A stretch of 64,000 bases of DNA from contig NZ_LPVZ01000019.1 of NCBI RefSeq assembly GCF_001613795.1, forward strand, positions 186,001 through 250,000. The letters run 5' to 3'. Made by a program: the position numbers and the translations under genes. This document shows positions 1 to 7,282 of the stretch, in pieces. The first letter of the stretch is position 1, and every line of letters starts with the position of its first letter. The notes below the pieces were generated by a model. That model was given only the letters and a program-made list of their open reading frames with translations, was not told the origin of the DNA and searched no databases. The stretch comes from Thalassospira sp. MCCC 1A01148. GTDB taxonomy: Bacteria; Pseudomonadota; Alphaproteobacteria; Rhodospirillales; Thalassospiraceae.

Positions 1-35
1 GATCCCATTTTTGGAGTCAACATGAAATATATTTC

Positions 36-76
36 AACCATTTGGTTTTCGCGCAAAGCGTTCAAAACCAATGGTT
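36..76. other. Imperfect hairpin of unknown role
   Basis: AACCATTTGGTTTT at the left end is the reverse complement of AAAACCAATGGTT at the right end apart from one bulged T, giving a stem of about 13 bp. The loop contains a smaller CGC/GCG helix. There is no clear T-run on either side. It lies in a non-coding stretch downstream of the tRNA terminator, and I see no gene in the first 287 bases. It could be the end of a gene or RNA lying to the left of the window. Confidence 0.35.
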
Positions 77-287
77 ATCGCAGGAAAAGAAAATTTTGCT
101 GATCATGTTCAGCCGCATTTTCGCCTGAAGGATTCGGGCTGAATCACGGCCTGAGTATCAGTTGACAACCATAAACATCGAAGCATCTCGCAACCGACGG
201 AAGCGAAACTCTCCACATTCTGGCACTGGCCAACGGGAGTTGTGTCTTGGTTGGATTAATATCAGAAGTGAATAATCAGCCTGATAC

Positions 288-318
288 AACAAAACCCAAC
301 CATGAACTGGCTGGGTTT
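288..318 (-). terminator. Terminator of tRNA-Leu
   Basis: Read on the minus strand, a 10-bp stem (AAACCCAGCC paired with GGTTGGGTTT, one G-T pair) with a 7-nt loop is followed by TTTTGTTG. It begins about 10 nt past the encoded CCA end of the tRNA, the usual place for a rho-independent terminator of a monocistronic tRNA. Confidence 0.7.
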
Positions 319-328
319 GGAAAAGTGA

Positions 329-414
329 TGGTGCCCCCGGGGAGAATCGAACTCCCACTCACTAAGTGAAACAGATTTTGAGTCTGCCGCGTCTACCAAT
401 TCCGCCACAGGGGC
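329..414 (-). tRNA. tRNA-Leu (anticodon CAA)
   Basis: The minus strand folds into a class II tRNA. The acceptor stem pairs GCCCCTG with CGGGGGC (one G-T), the D arm holds GGAATTGGTAGACGC, the anticodon loop is CTCAAAA giving anticodon CAA (reads UUG), the long variable arm is typical of tRNA-Leu, and the T loop is GTTCGATTC. CCA is encoded at the 3' end. A terminator follows directly. Confidence 0.95.
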
Positions 415-629
415 AGGCAATCCGGGTGCGTTGCGCACCCTCCATCAACGGGCGGGATAATAGCTGTAAATTTCGCCGGGTCAATGGGGCTTTGTGCAAA
501 AATGCGTTGCGGTAAACACCGATAAACTGTGTCATTGCGATTGTTGGCAAAATGCGGTTTGATCTGATCCGTTTTCAAGGCCATGGGCCGTTCATCAAAT
601 ACACAAAATCAAGACAAGGCACCATCGCC

Positions 630-1217
630 GTGATCCGCAGCCTTTATGACTGGACCATGAACCTTGCTGCCCATCGCCATGCTGGCTGGGCCCTGTTTTT
701 CATTGCAGCGATCGAAAGCTCTGTCTTTCCGATCCCGCCAGACATTCTGCTGATCCCGATGATTATTGCGGCGCCCACGCGCGCCTGGCGCTATGCGTTG
801 ATCTGCCTTGTCGGGTCAGTGCTGGGTGGCTTGGTCGGCTATGGGATCGGATTCTTCCTGTTTGAAGCGGTTGGGCGTCCGGTGCTGGAGCTTTATGGCT
901 ATGCCGGGAAATTTGATCAATTCCGCGATTATTATAATGAATGGGGCGCCTGGGCGGTGTTTATCGCCGGTGTCACACCATTCCCCTATAAGGTGATCAC
1001 CATCCTGTCTGGCGTCACCGCGCTTGATCCGACTGTTTTCACCATTGCATCGATCCTGGCGCGGGGATTGCGGTTCTTTGTTATTGCCGCGCTGATCTGG
1101 AAATTCGGCCCCGTCATCCGCGAATTTATCGAAAAGAGACTGGGCCTCGTTTTCACCATATTTATTGTGGTTCTTGTTGGTGGGTTTGCCGCACTCAAAC
1201 TGATCCCGCATGGTTGA
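630..1217 (+). CDS. DedA/YqaA-family membrane protein
   Basis: Integral membrane protein of the SNARE-associated/DedA superfamily, YqaA branch. Members act in envelope homeostasis and are thought to move lipid carriers across the inner membrane; the substrate here is unknown. The 195-aa product has about four hydrophobic segments. It shows the family pattern near the N-terminus (ESSVFPIPPDILLIPM) and a central GVTPFPYKVITILSG block, which holds the conserved G-x-x-P-x-P motif. I prefer the GTG start because the homologous N-terminus begins near IRSLYDW; an in-frame ATG lies 78 nt upstream at 552. The 3' end runs to within 50 nt of dsbB, so the two may be cotranscribed. Confidence 0.85.
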   Translation: MIRSLYDWTMNLAAHRHAGWALFFIAAIESSVFPIPPDILLIPMIIAAPTRAWRYALICLVGSVLGGLVGYGIGFFLFEAVGRPVLELYGYAGKFDQFRDYYNEWGAWAVFIAGVTPFPYKVITILSGVTALDPTVFTIASILARGLRFFVIAALIWKFGPVIREFIEKRLGLVFTIFIVVLVGGFAALKLIPHG

Positions 1218-1260
1218 CCCGATGCCAGATTCTTATGGAAGACGAAAAACGGATTTGTTG

Positions 1261-1767
1261 ATGTTTAAATTGCTGCGCCCACGCTTTATCCCGGCCTTTC
1301 CGCCCGTCGCCCTGCTGTTGATTTCGGTGGGCAGCCTCGGCTTTGCGTTTTATGCCCAGTATGTGCAGAAGCTACTGCCCTGCGTACTGTGCCTGTATCA
1401 GCGTGTGCCGTTTTATGTGGTTGCCGGTCTTGCGGTAGTTGCCCTGCTTCTGATCCGCTTTCCTGGCGCCGCGCGGATGGTGGTTTATCTCTGCGCTGCA
1501 ACGTTTGCAGTCGGAACGGCGATTGCGTTTTACCACGTCGGTGTTCAGGAACTGTGGTGGGAAGGGCCCGCCATGTGTGGCGGGGTTCAAAGCGGTGCGG
1601 CGTCGTTGGCGGACCTCAAGGCGCAGCTGATGGCGCAGCCAATCATCCGATGTGACAAGATCGACTGGACCCTGTTTGGCATCACCATGCCGACGGTGAA
1701 TGTCTTCTTCTCGGCAGCACTGACTGTTTTCTGTTTGATTGCGCCGTCGCGCTGGATGAAAAAGTAA
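1261..1767 (+). CDS. dsbB: Disulfide bond formation protein B
   Basis: DsbB reoxidises periplasmic DsbA and passes the electrons to ubiquinone in the inner membrane. The 168-aa product has four hydrophobic segments and both redox pairs: C41/C44 in a CVLC motif followed by LYQR, and C106/C131 in the second periplasmic loop. With this ATG the first pair falls at the same numbers as in E. coli DsbB, which supports it over an upstream in-frame ATG at 1210 that overlaps the preceding gene. A DsbA-like partner lies near 47.4 kb in this window. A strong terminator follows the gene. Confidence 0.93.
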   Translation: MFKLLRPRFIPAFPPVALLLISVGSLGFAFYAQYVQKLLPCVLCLYQRVPFYVVAGLAVVALLLIRFPGAARMVVYLCAATFAVGTAIAFYHVGVQELWWEGPAMCGGVQSGAASLADLKAQLMAQPIIRCDKIDWTLFGITMPTVNVFFSAALTVFCLIAPSRWMKK

Positions 1768-1805
1768 CAGCAAACGACTTTGGCCGCGCCCAAGCAAATC
1801 TTTGG

Positions 1806-1836
1806 AAAACCCGCCTGACACGCAAGGCGGGTTTTT
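1806..1836 (+). terminator. Rho-independent terminator after dsbB
   Basis: AAAACCCGCC pairs with GGCGGGTTTT across a 10-nt loop, followed by a T-run. It closes the DedA-dsbB unit before the divergently controlled iron module. Confidence 0.85.
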
Positions 1837-1897
1837 GCATTTCCAAGGCTCGCCTTTTACGCGAACAATTGCTCATAAATCTGACAATTCTTCGCAT

Positions 1898-1916
1898 GAT
1901 AATGAGAATTGTTATT
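1898..1916 (+). promoter_or_regulatory. Fur-box-like operator
   Basis: GATAATGAGAATTGTTATT matches the classical 19-bp Fur consensus (GATAATGATAATCATTATC) at about 15 positions. It lies about 100 bp upstream of the AraC-type regulator that precedes a siderophore receptor. The context suggests iron repression of the regulator gene. Binding is inferred. Confidence 0.65.
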
Positions 1917-2000
1917 GTTTGCAAAAAATTCCTGGTTATATTGAGAGCCATTCGCACCATAAGTTCCGACCGGACAAAGGACCCCATTGTCGTGAGCGCC

Positions 2001-2888
2001 ATGGCATTCCATCCGCATATGACCAGCCACATCGAAGGGATTTCCCTTCTTGATGATTTACGGTTCCGTCGTTGGAACACCGCCATTTCCGATTTGTGGC
2101 ATGTGGAATGTGAAGCAGAGGCCGGGGGAACCTATGTTTCGCAAGCACCACGTCTGGTGGCGATCCTTGATTGCGTGGGCGATGGGGGCATCAACGTCCG
2201 TTCCTCAGATGACGCGGCAGATCAGCGACGTCGCGGCAAAGGATGCCTGTCCTATATCCCGGCCGGGATGGAGGTCTCATCCGAGGTTTTCGGTGCATGT
2301 CGTCTGCGTCATCTTGATATTCATTTTGATATCGACGCGCTTGAAAACAGCATGGGTGTTCCGCTTGACCGCGTAAACTTGGAAACACCGCGCATCGGTT
2401 TTTGCGATCCACGCATCAATACGTTGGTCCGGTTGCTAGCCGACGACCTGCAAAGCGAACACCAAAGCCCGCAGATCTATGGCGAAGGCTTGATCAGCGC
2501 GCTGACCGCGGCCCTTCTGCAACCGCGCCAAGCCAATGAACCGCAACGCAAACGCGGCAAACTGGCTCCGTATCATCTGCGCAAGTCGGTCGACTATATT
2601 GAACAGAATTGCGGACGCACCATCCGCCTTGACGAACTGGCACAGTTGACCGGGCTCTCACAATCCTATTTCTGCTCAGCCTTTCGCGAAAGTACCGGTA
2701 TGCCCCCGCAACAATGGCAGATGAAAGCCCGGGTGGAGCGCGCCAAATCCCTGCTTAAAGATGCCGATACACCGCTTGCCTCGGTCGCCCTTCGGGTCGG
2801 CTTTGCCGACCAGGCGCATTTGACCCGCGTGTTCCGCAAAATCGTTGGCACCACGCCGGGTGCCTGGCGCAAGGAACAGATCGCTTAA
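2001..2888 (+). CDS. AraC-family regulator of siderophore uptake (PchR/AlcR-like)
   Basis: Transcription factor with a C-terminal AraC/XylS DNA-binding domain of two helix-turn-helix units in about the last 100 residues of 295. The hallmarks are RLDELAQLTGLSQSYF for the first HTH and the family signature FADQAHLTRVFRKIVGTTP for the second. The N-terminal part resembles sensing domains that bind siderophores or ferric siderophores in PchR/AlcR-type regulators. The ORF is open further upstream to 1869, but that would translate through the Fur-like box, so ATG 2001 (or GTG 1992) is preferred. It sits immediately upstream of a TonB-dependent receptor and is probably its activator. The ligand is unknown. 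Confidence 0.85.
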   Translation: MAFHPHMTSHIEGISLLDDLRFRRWNTAISDLWHVECEAEAGGTYVSQAPRLVAILDCVGDGGINVRSSDDAADQRRRGKGCLSYIPAGMEVSSEVFGACRLRHLDIHFDIDALENSMGVPLDRVNLETPRIGFCDPRINTLVRLLADDLQSEHQSPQIYGEGLISALTAALLQPRQANEPQRKRGKLAPYHLRKSVDYIEQNCGRTIRLDELAQLTGLSQSYFCSAFRESTGMPPQQWQMKARVERAKSLLKDADTPLASVALRVGFADQAHLTRVFRKIVGTTPGAWRKEQIA

Positions 2889-2897
2889 CTTAAGCCA

Positions 2898-2931
2898 AAA
2901 TCCGTTCAATACGCCGAAATCCGGTTCAATA
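2898..2931 (+). repeat. Tandem 20-bp direct repeat, candidate AraC operator
   Basis: Two copies of AAATCC-G(G)-TTCAATA lie in tandem, 19-20 bp apart (about two helical turns), differing by one inserted G. They are placed between the AraC regulator and the receptor gene, about 105 bp before the receptor start. AraC-family activators commonly bind such same-face direct repeats next to the -35 region, so this is the best candidate operator for the neighbouring regulator. Confidence 0.55.
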
Positions 2932-3035
2932 TTCCATCCCCTACCGCGTGATATCGAGTGGCCATCATCAAAGATGACCCGCCGGTTCCCGCCCGACAGG
3001 TCGTCATCAAAGACAACCGATACAGGGAATCCCAA

Positions 3036-5219
3036 ATGCGCTTTACAGGACAGAAACTGTCTTCGACCCTTTTGCTGGGTACAGCACTGACAATGGTTTT
3101 TGCCGCACCCGATTTCGCACTGGCGCAGTCCGCAGACGACGCGATAGCAAGCGAAGGCGAAACCACCGAAGTCCTGATCATCGAAGGCGATGCTACTGCC
3201 GCCGATGCCGGTGACCCCACCCCGCCGGTCTATGCCGGTGGACAGGTTGCCACAGGCACCCGACTTGGTGCGTTTGGCAACAGTGACATCATGGATACAC
3301 CGATTGCCGCCACCGGGTACACCAGCGAGCTGATCAAGAACCAGCAGGCACGCGATATTTCCGATGTGATGGATAACGATCCATCGGTGATCAACACCAA
3401 CGGGTTTGGCACATTTGCCAACCGTTTCACCATTCGTGGCTACGACCTGACATCTGATGACGTTTCGATTGACGGCCTTTATGGAACGGCACCGCGCCAG
3501 TCCGTTGCCCTTGAAATGTTTGACCGCGTTGAAGTCATCAAGGGGGCTTCGGGCTTTTTGAATGGCATGGCGCCATCTTCTGGTGGATTGGGCGGCAACA
3601 TCAACCTTGTTCCGAAACGGGCCGGTGATGACCCGGTAACCAGCTTCACGGGCAGTTATGGCGCAACCAGCGAAGTTGGCGGGCATTTTGATTTTGGCCG
3701 TCGCTTTGGTTCGGACGATCAGTTCGGGGTTCGCACCAACATCATGCATCGGGCGGGTGAAGCATCCATCGAGAATGAAGATCGTGAGACGTCGCTTGGT
3801 TCAATCGCGCTCGATTACCGCGGCGATGATACCCGGGTCACGTTCGATGCAGCGATTAACAAGCTGCGCGTTGAAGAAGGCCGCCCAACGGTTAGGGCGA
3901 ACAACCTGACCTCAATACTTGATGCGCCGTCCGGTTCGCATAACTTTGCCGCCGCTGGCACTTATAGTGATCTTGAGGACAAGTTCGCACAGGTGCGCTT
4001 TGAGTATGACGCAACCGACAGCACGATGCTTTATACCGCCATTGGTGCGCATACCACTGACGAAGACAGTGATTTTTCATCCGTCACCTTAACCAGCACG
4101 GATGGATCGGGCGATTTTGGCAGGTTCGCGACCGTTTATGAACGCGAAGATGTCAGTGGTGTTGCTGGCATCCGTCAGGAGTTTGACACCGGACCGGTCA
4201 AGCACGAACTCAATGCCGGAACCACCGCAATGTGGCAGGAAGCAAGGACAAACTGGGATTTCGGCACATCTGTTGCCGGTAACATCTATAACAGCGGCCC
4301 ATCCAACATCGTATTTGGCGACCCCGGGGACGCCAATCTCAGTTCACATACAATCCTGACAAGCTATTTCCTGGCCGATACGGTGAGCTTCTTTGATGAC
4401 AACATCCACCTGACCGGTGGTGTTCGCCGTCAGAACGTCAAATCGCGTGGTTACGACAGACTTACCGGGGCCAAGAACTCCAACTATGACTCCTCGACCA
4501 ACTCACCGATGCTCGGCTTCGTTGGCAATGTGACCGATCAGATCACGGTTTATGCCAACTATATCGAAGGTCTGGAGGCCGGAAAAACCGTGACCGAGGC
4601 AACCGCAACCAACCGAGGTGAAACGTTAGCACCGTACACGACCGAGCAAATGGAGGTCGGTGCGAAATTCGACTTCGGCACCTTTGGAGGCGGGATTGCC
4701 CTGTTCCAGGCTGAGAAACCGTCAGCGTTTCTTAATAGCAGCAACCTCTATACCACCGATGGTGAGCAGCGAAACCGTGGCCTTGAGCTGACAGCTTTTG
4801 GTGAACCGATTGTTGCCACCCGCATTCTGGGTGGCATCACCTTTATCGACGCCGAACTAACCAAAACCGAGAATGGCACCAATAACGGCAATACGGCACC
4901 GGGCGTTCCGGAATATCAGGCAACCCTTGGTGCGGAATATGATTTGCCGTTCCTTGATGGTGCGACAGTTGGTGGACGCCTGATCCATACGGCCGCGCAA
5001 TACGTTAATACCGGCAACACGGTTGAAATCCCGTCCTGGACGCGATTTGACATGAGTGCACGCTACGTGACCGAGCTTTATGATTATCCGGTCACCTTCC
5101 GTGCAAATGTCGAAAACCTGACCAATAATGACTATTGGGAAACTGCCAGCACGGAAACCAGCTATATGACCGTCGGCAAGCCACTTACCGCGACATTCTC
5201 GCTTACGGCGGATTTCTGA
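3036..5219 (+). CDS. TonB-dependent siderophore receptor
   Basis: Outer-membrane gated channel that imports a ferric siderophore with energy from TonB-ExbBD. The 727-aa precursor starts with a signal peptide of about 30 residues ending near FALAQ. An N-terminal plug domain follows: DIMDTPIAATGYTSELI, then NTNGFGTFANRFTIRGYDL, the conserved DRVEVIKGASGFLNG, and GGNINLVPKRA. The rest is a long beta-barrel ending in a C-terminal Phe, as expected for an outer-membrane beta-barrel. EVLIIEG just after the signal peptide may be the TonB box. The ATG has GGGAAT upstream and places the signal peptide correctly; the ORF extends further upstream without one. The plug resembles ferrichrome/ferripyoverdine-type receptors. 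The siderophore cannot be told from sequence. Confidence 0.93.
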   Translation: MRFTGQKLSSTLLLGTALTMVFAAPDFALAQSADDAIASEGETTEVLIIEGDATAADAGDPTPPVYAGGQVATGTRLGAFGNSDIMDTPIAATGYTSELIKNQQARDISDVMDNDPSVINTNGFGTFANRFTIRGYDLTSDDVSIDGLYGTAPRQSVALEMFDRVEVIKGASGFLNGMAPSSGGLGGNINLVPKRAGDDPVTSFTGSYGATSEVGGHFDFGRRFGSDDQFGVRTNIMHRAGEASIENEDRETSLGSIALDYRGDDTRVTFDAAINKLRVEEGRPTVRANNLTSILDAPSGSHNFAAAGTYSDLEDKFAQVRFEYDATDSTMLYTAIGAHTTDEDSDFSSVTLTSTDGSGDFGRFATVYEREDVSGVAGIRQEFDTGPVKHELNAGTTAMWQEARTNWDFGTSVAGNIYNSGPSNIVFGDPGDANLSSHTILTSYFLADTVSFFDDNIHLTGGVRRQNVKSRGYDRLTGAKNSNYDSSTNSPMLGFVGNVTDQITVYANYIEGLEAGKTVTEATATNRGETLAPYTTEQMEVGAKFDFGTFGGGIALFQAEKPSAFLNSSNLYTTDGEQRNRGLELTAFGEPIVATRILGGITFIDAELTKTENGTNNGNTAPGVPEYQATLGAEYDLPFLDGATVGGRLIHTAAQYVNTGNTVEIPSWTRFDMSARYVTELYDYPVTFRANVENLTNNDYWETASTETSYMTVGKPLTATFSLTADF

Positions 5220-5258
5220 TCAGCTGAGGTTTCATGAGCCGAGAAGACCAAAAAAGAA

Positions 5259-5288
5259 AAACCGACGGAATGTTCCGTCGGTTTTTTT
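5259..5288 (+). terminator. Terminator after the siderophore receptor
   Basis: AACCGACGGAA pairs with TTCCGTCGGTT over a 2-nt loop and is followed by a run of eight T. The A-rich left arm means it could also work on the minus strand for the convergent HNH gene. Confidence 0.85.
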
Positions 5289-5316
5289 TGTTCTGGCATA
5301 GCGCGCTGTAACGCGA

Positions 5317-5883
5317 TCAGAAATCGTATTCCAGTTCGGTATCCCAGTATAAAAAATCCCGCCAACTTTCATGAAGATAGTTTGGCGGGAAACGGCGTCC
5401 TGTGCTTTGCAGTTCGTGCATCGAGGGTTGTCCCGGCGTCCTGCGCAGTCGCAGGCCGGCCTCGCGCACCGATCGACTGCCCTTGTACAGGTTACAGTCA
5501 GAACAGGCCGTGACGATGTTTTCCCAGTTTGTACGACCACCCTTTGCGCGCGGAATGACATGATCAAAGGTCAGTTCATTGGTCGGCAGGCGGTCCCCGC
5601 AATACTGACAGGAAAATTCATCACGCAAGAAGACGTTAAACCGGGTAAAGGCCGGGCTGTTTTTAAGCGGGACATATTCCTTAAGCGAGATCACGCTGGG
5701 CAGGCGCATTTTAAAGGAAGGAGAGCGTACTTCGCGGTCGTATTCGGAAAGAACATCGACGCGTTCAAGAAAGACCGCCTTGAGCGTATCTTGCCAGGAC
5801 CAAAGAGACAGAGGAAAATAGCTCAACGGCCGAAAATCGGCGTTAAGAACAAGTGCCGGACACGCATTGGGCGATAAATGCAT
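5317..5883 (-). CDS. HNH endonuclease family protein
   Basis: Small HNH nuclease-fold protein of 188 aa that is very widespread in alphaproteobacteria; its cellular role is not established. A zinc knuckle is formed by CQYC and, about 35 residues on, CSDC. Between them are the HNH elements LTFDHVIPRAKGG (catalytic His) and NWENIVTACSDCN (Asn). The N-terminus (SPNACPALVLNADFRPLSY) is the family's conserved leader. The start is supported by GGAG 9 nt upstream. It is monocistronic and convergent with the receptor gene. Confidence 0.88.
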   Translation of the reverse strand: MHLSPNACPALVLNADFRPLSYFPLSLWSWQDTLKAVFLERVDVLSEYDREVRSPSFKMRLPSVISLKEYVPLKNSPAFTRFNVFLRDEFSCQYCGDRLPTNELTFDHVIPRAKGGRTNWENIVTACSDCNLYKGSRSVREAGLRLRRTPGQPSMHELQSTGRRFPPNYLHESWRDFLYWDTELEYDF

Positions 5884-6203
5884 ATCATCCGCTCCACCGT
5901 GTTTACCGAGTCGCTTGCCTTATTTAGCAGGTCCGGGAATCGCTGTTGATGAACATATCATTACGTTTCACCAAACCGGGCGACGCGGCGACGTAAACCA
6001 CTGATAGAGCAAAGTATAGAACAAATTACCAAAAGCGCAAAGCTCGTGTTCTGCCGAGTCGCGTTTCTTGGCGCAACATTCATACGCAGCCCTTGGATCC
6101 CTTGGGGAAAGCCGATACCGCGCAGCACAAAAAAAGCCGACTGAGCATAGCAGCCAACGTGAATTGCGCATCAAAACCAGTGCAATTATGCATGCCATGA
6201 AGC
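5884..6203. other. Intergenic stretch between HNH gene and rpmB
   Basis: About 320 bases without a supported gene. It should hold the HNH promoter, reading leftward. A 79-codon minus-strand frame (5968-6207) overlaps the rpmB terminator and has no recognisable features, so it is not called. Confidence 0.4.
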
Positions 6204-6240
6204 ACAAAAAACGAAAGGCCCGCTAAAAAGCGAGCCTTCG
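6204..6240 (-). terminator. Terminator after rpmB
   Basis: On the minus strand AAGGCTCGC pairs with GCGGGCCTT (one G-T) over a short loop and is followed by a T-rich tail. It lies 30 nt past the rpmB stop codon. Confidence 0.8.
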
Positions 6241-6270
6241 TAAATTCTGTCTGTAAAGCAGAAGCCTGAA

Positions 6271-6564
6271 TTAGGCAGCTTTTGCTTCAACAGCTTTGGC
6301 GACCTGGCGTTTGATTTTCACCAAATCTGCCGGCAGCTTTGCATTTGCAGTGCTGAGCAGATATGCATCCAGACCACCACGTTTTTCGATGGTGCGGACA
6401 GCATTGGTGGTCAGACGCAGACGCACCGAACGACCGAGCGACTCACTAAGCAGCGAGGTCGGCTGCAGGTTCGGGAGGAAACGACGTTTGGTACGATTGT
6501 GGGCGTGGCTCACATTCATGCCGACCAAAACGCCTTTGCCGGATACCGGGCAGCGACGTGCCAT
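6271..6564 (-). CDS. rpmB: 50S ribosomal protein L28
   Basis: Structural protein of the large ribosomal subunit. The 97-aa product starts MARRCPVSGKGVLVGMNVSH and carries the HNRTKRRFLPNLQ block and the VRLRLTTNAVRTIEKRGG strand-helix typical of bacterial L28. The ATG is chosen because it gives the conserved N-terminus and has GGAG well placed upstream; the reading frame extends 17 codons further without homology. A single Cys remains near the N-terminus, so it is a largely Cys-free form rather than a full four-Cys zinc-ribbon form. Monocistronic with its own terminator. Confidence 0.96.
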   Translation of the reverse strand: MARRCPVSGKGVLVGMNVSHAHNRTKRRFLPNLQPTSLLSESLGRSVRLRLTTNAVRTIEKRGGLDAYLLSTANAKLPADLVKIKRQVAKAVEAKAA

Positions 6565-7023
6565 GACCTGATCTCCTGGTCTATAAATTCGCAAAAGGAC
6601 GCTTGGCCTGAACATGCAGGCCCGCGCTTGGAGCCGGGTTATTACCGCCTCTGACCAATGCCGTCAAGCCTTCATCAAGCGAAAACCGCGACAAAAACGC
6701 TTATCAGAGCTGTTTTGGCGATAATCCGTGGTTTGGGTCGCATTTTACCCAACTCAACCGCACGGAATCTGCCCCCTGCCAAACCGGGGCGACAGTAACA
6801 AGGAGCTCAATTGCTGGCAATTGCATCATTTTGATCGCTCCCCTGCGTACCGATTCTCCGACGCTATTATGACTCTGTATATTTCCAGTGCCCGTCTTTA
6901 TCGGTTCAGGCGGCTTGGTTCCAATCTGAACCCTTTATTGACACGGATCAAAACGCAGGCGCGTACAGCATGGTAAGTTCGACACCATGAGTTAAGAAAT
7001 CCGTTTCGGGAGCATGACGGAAC
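6565..7023. other. Intergenic stretch, divergent promoters expected
   Basis: About 460 bases between rpmB (leftward) and a small membrane protein gene (rightward). A TTGACA hexamer at about 6936-6941 could be the -35 of the rightward gene, but no good -10 follows at the right distance. An 82-codon plus-strand frame (6728-6976) has no recognisable features and is not called. Confidence 0.4.
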
Positions 7024-7212
7024 ATGAAAACAGATAGCAAAGTTTCTCTGCCGCTTTTGGGCATTCTGCTGGTCGCTGTAATTGGCTTGGCGCTGTATCT
7101 TGCCGGGTACGTTCTGGCCGCGCTGGGCGTTCCTGTCGCATCCTTCTGGATTTACGTGGCCCTCGCACTTGTGCCGGTCAGCTTCCTTGTCTTGATTGAT
7201 TTTAGTCGCTGA
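7024..7212 (+). CDS. Small two-helix membrane protein, unknown function
   Basis: I do not recognise this 62-aa product. It has a short charged N-terminus (MKTDSK) followed by two hydrophobic segments, about residues 8-31 and 38-59, and ends in DFSR. GGAAC lies directly upstream of the ATG and a GGGAG further back. A solid terminator follows, which supports a real transcription unit. Small proteins of this kind often assist larger membrane complexes, but nothing here points to a partner. Confidence 0.55.
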   Translation: MKTDSKVSLPLLGILLVAVIGLALYLAGYVLAALGVPVASFWIYVALALVPVSFLVLIDFSR

Positions 7213-7239
7213 TTCTGCCCCCCGTAGAACAGCACCTGT

Positions 7240-7278
7240 AACGGTCTGCCATTTGTCGTGGTGGGCCGTTCTTTTTTT
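7240..7278 (+). terminator. Terminator after the small membrane protein
   Basis: AACGGTCTGCCA pairs along its whole length with TGGTGGGCCGTT (some G-T pairs) over a 7-nt loop, followed by CTTTTTTT. It separates this gene from the convergent GGDEF-EAL gene, whose stop codon lies 5 bases further on. Confidence 0.8.
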
Positions 7279-7282
7279 CAGA

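Noticed and set aside
329-414. tRNA-Leu as an integration site
   Set aside because: I looked for a repeated tRNA 3' end nearby and saw none; the flanking genes are ordinary chromosomal ones.
5968-6207. A 79-codon minus-strand frame between the HNH gene and rpmB
   Set aside because: Starts inside the rpmB terminator, has no ribosome site and no protein-like pattern.
6728-6976. An 82-codon plus-strand frame before the small membrane protein
   Set aside because: No ribosome site, no recognisable domain, and random-looking composition.
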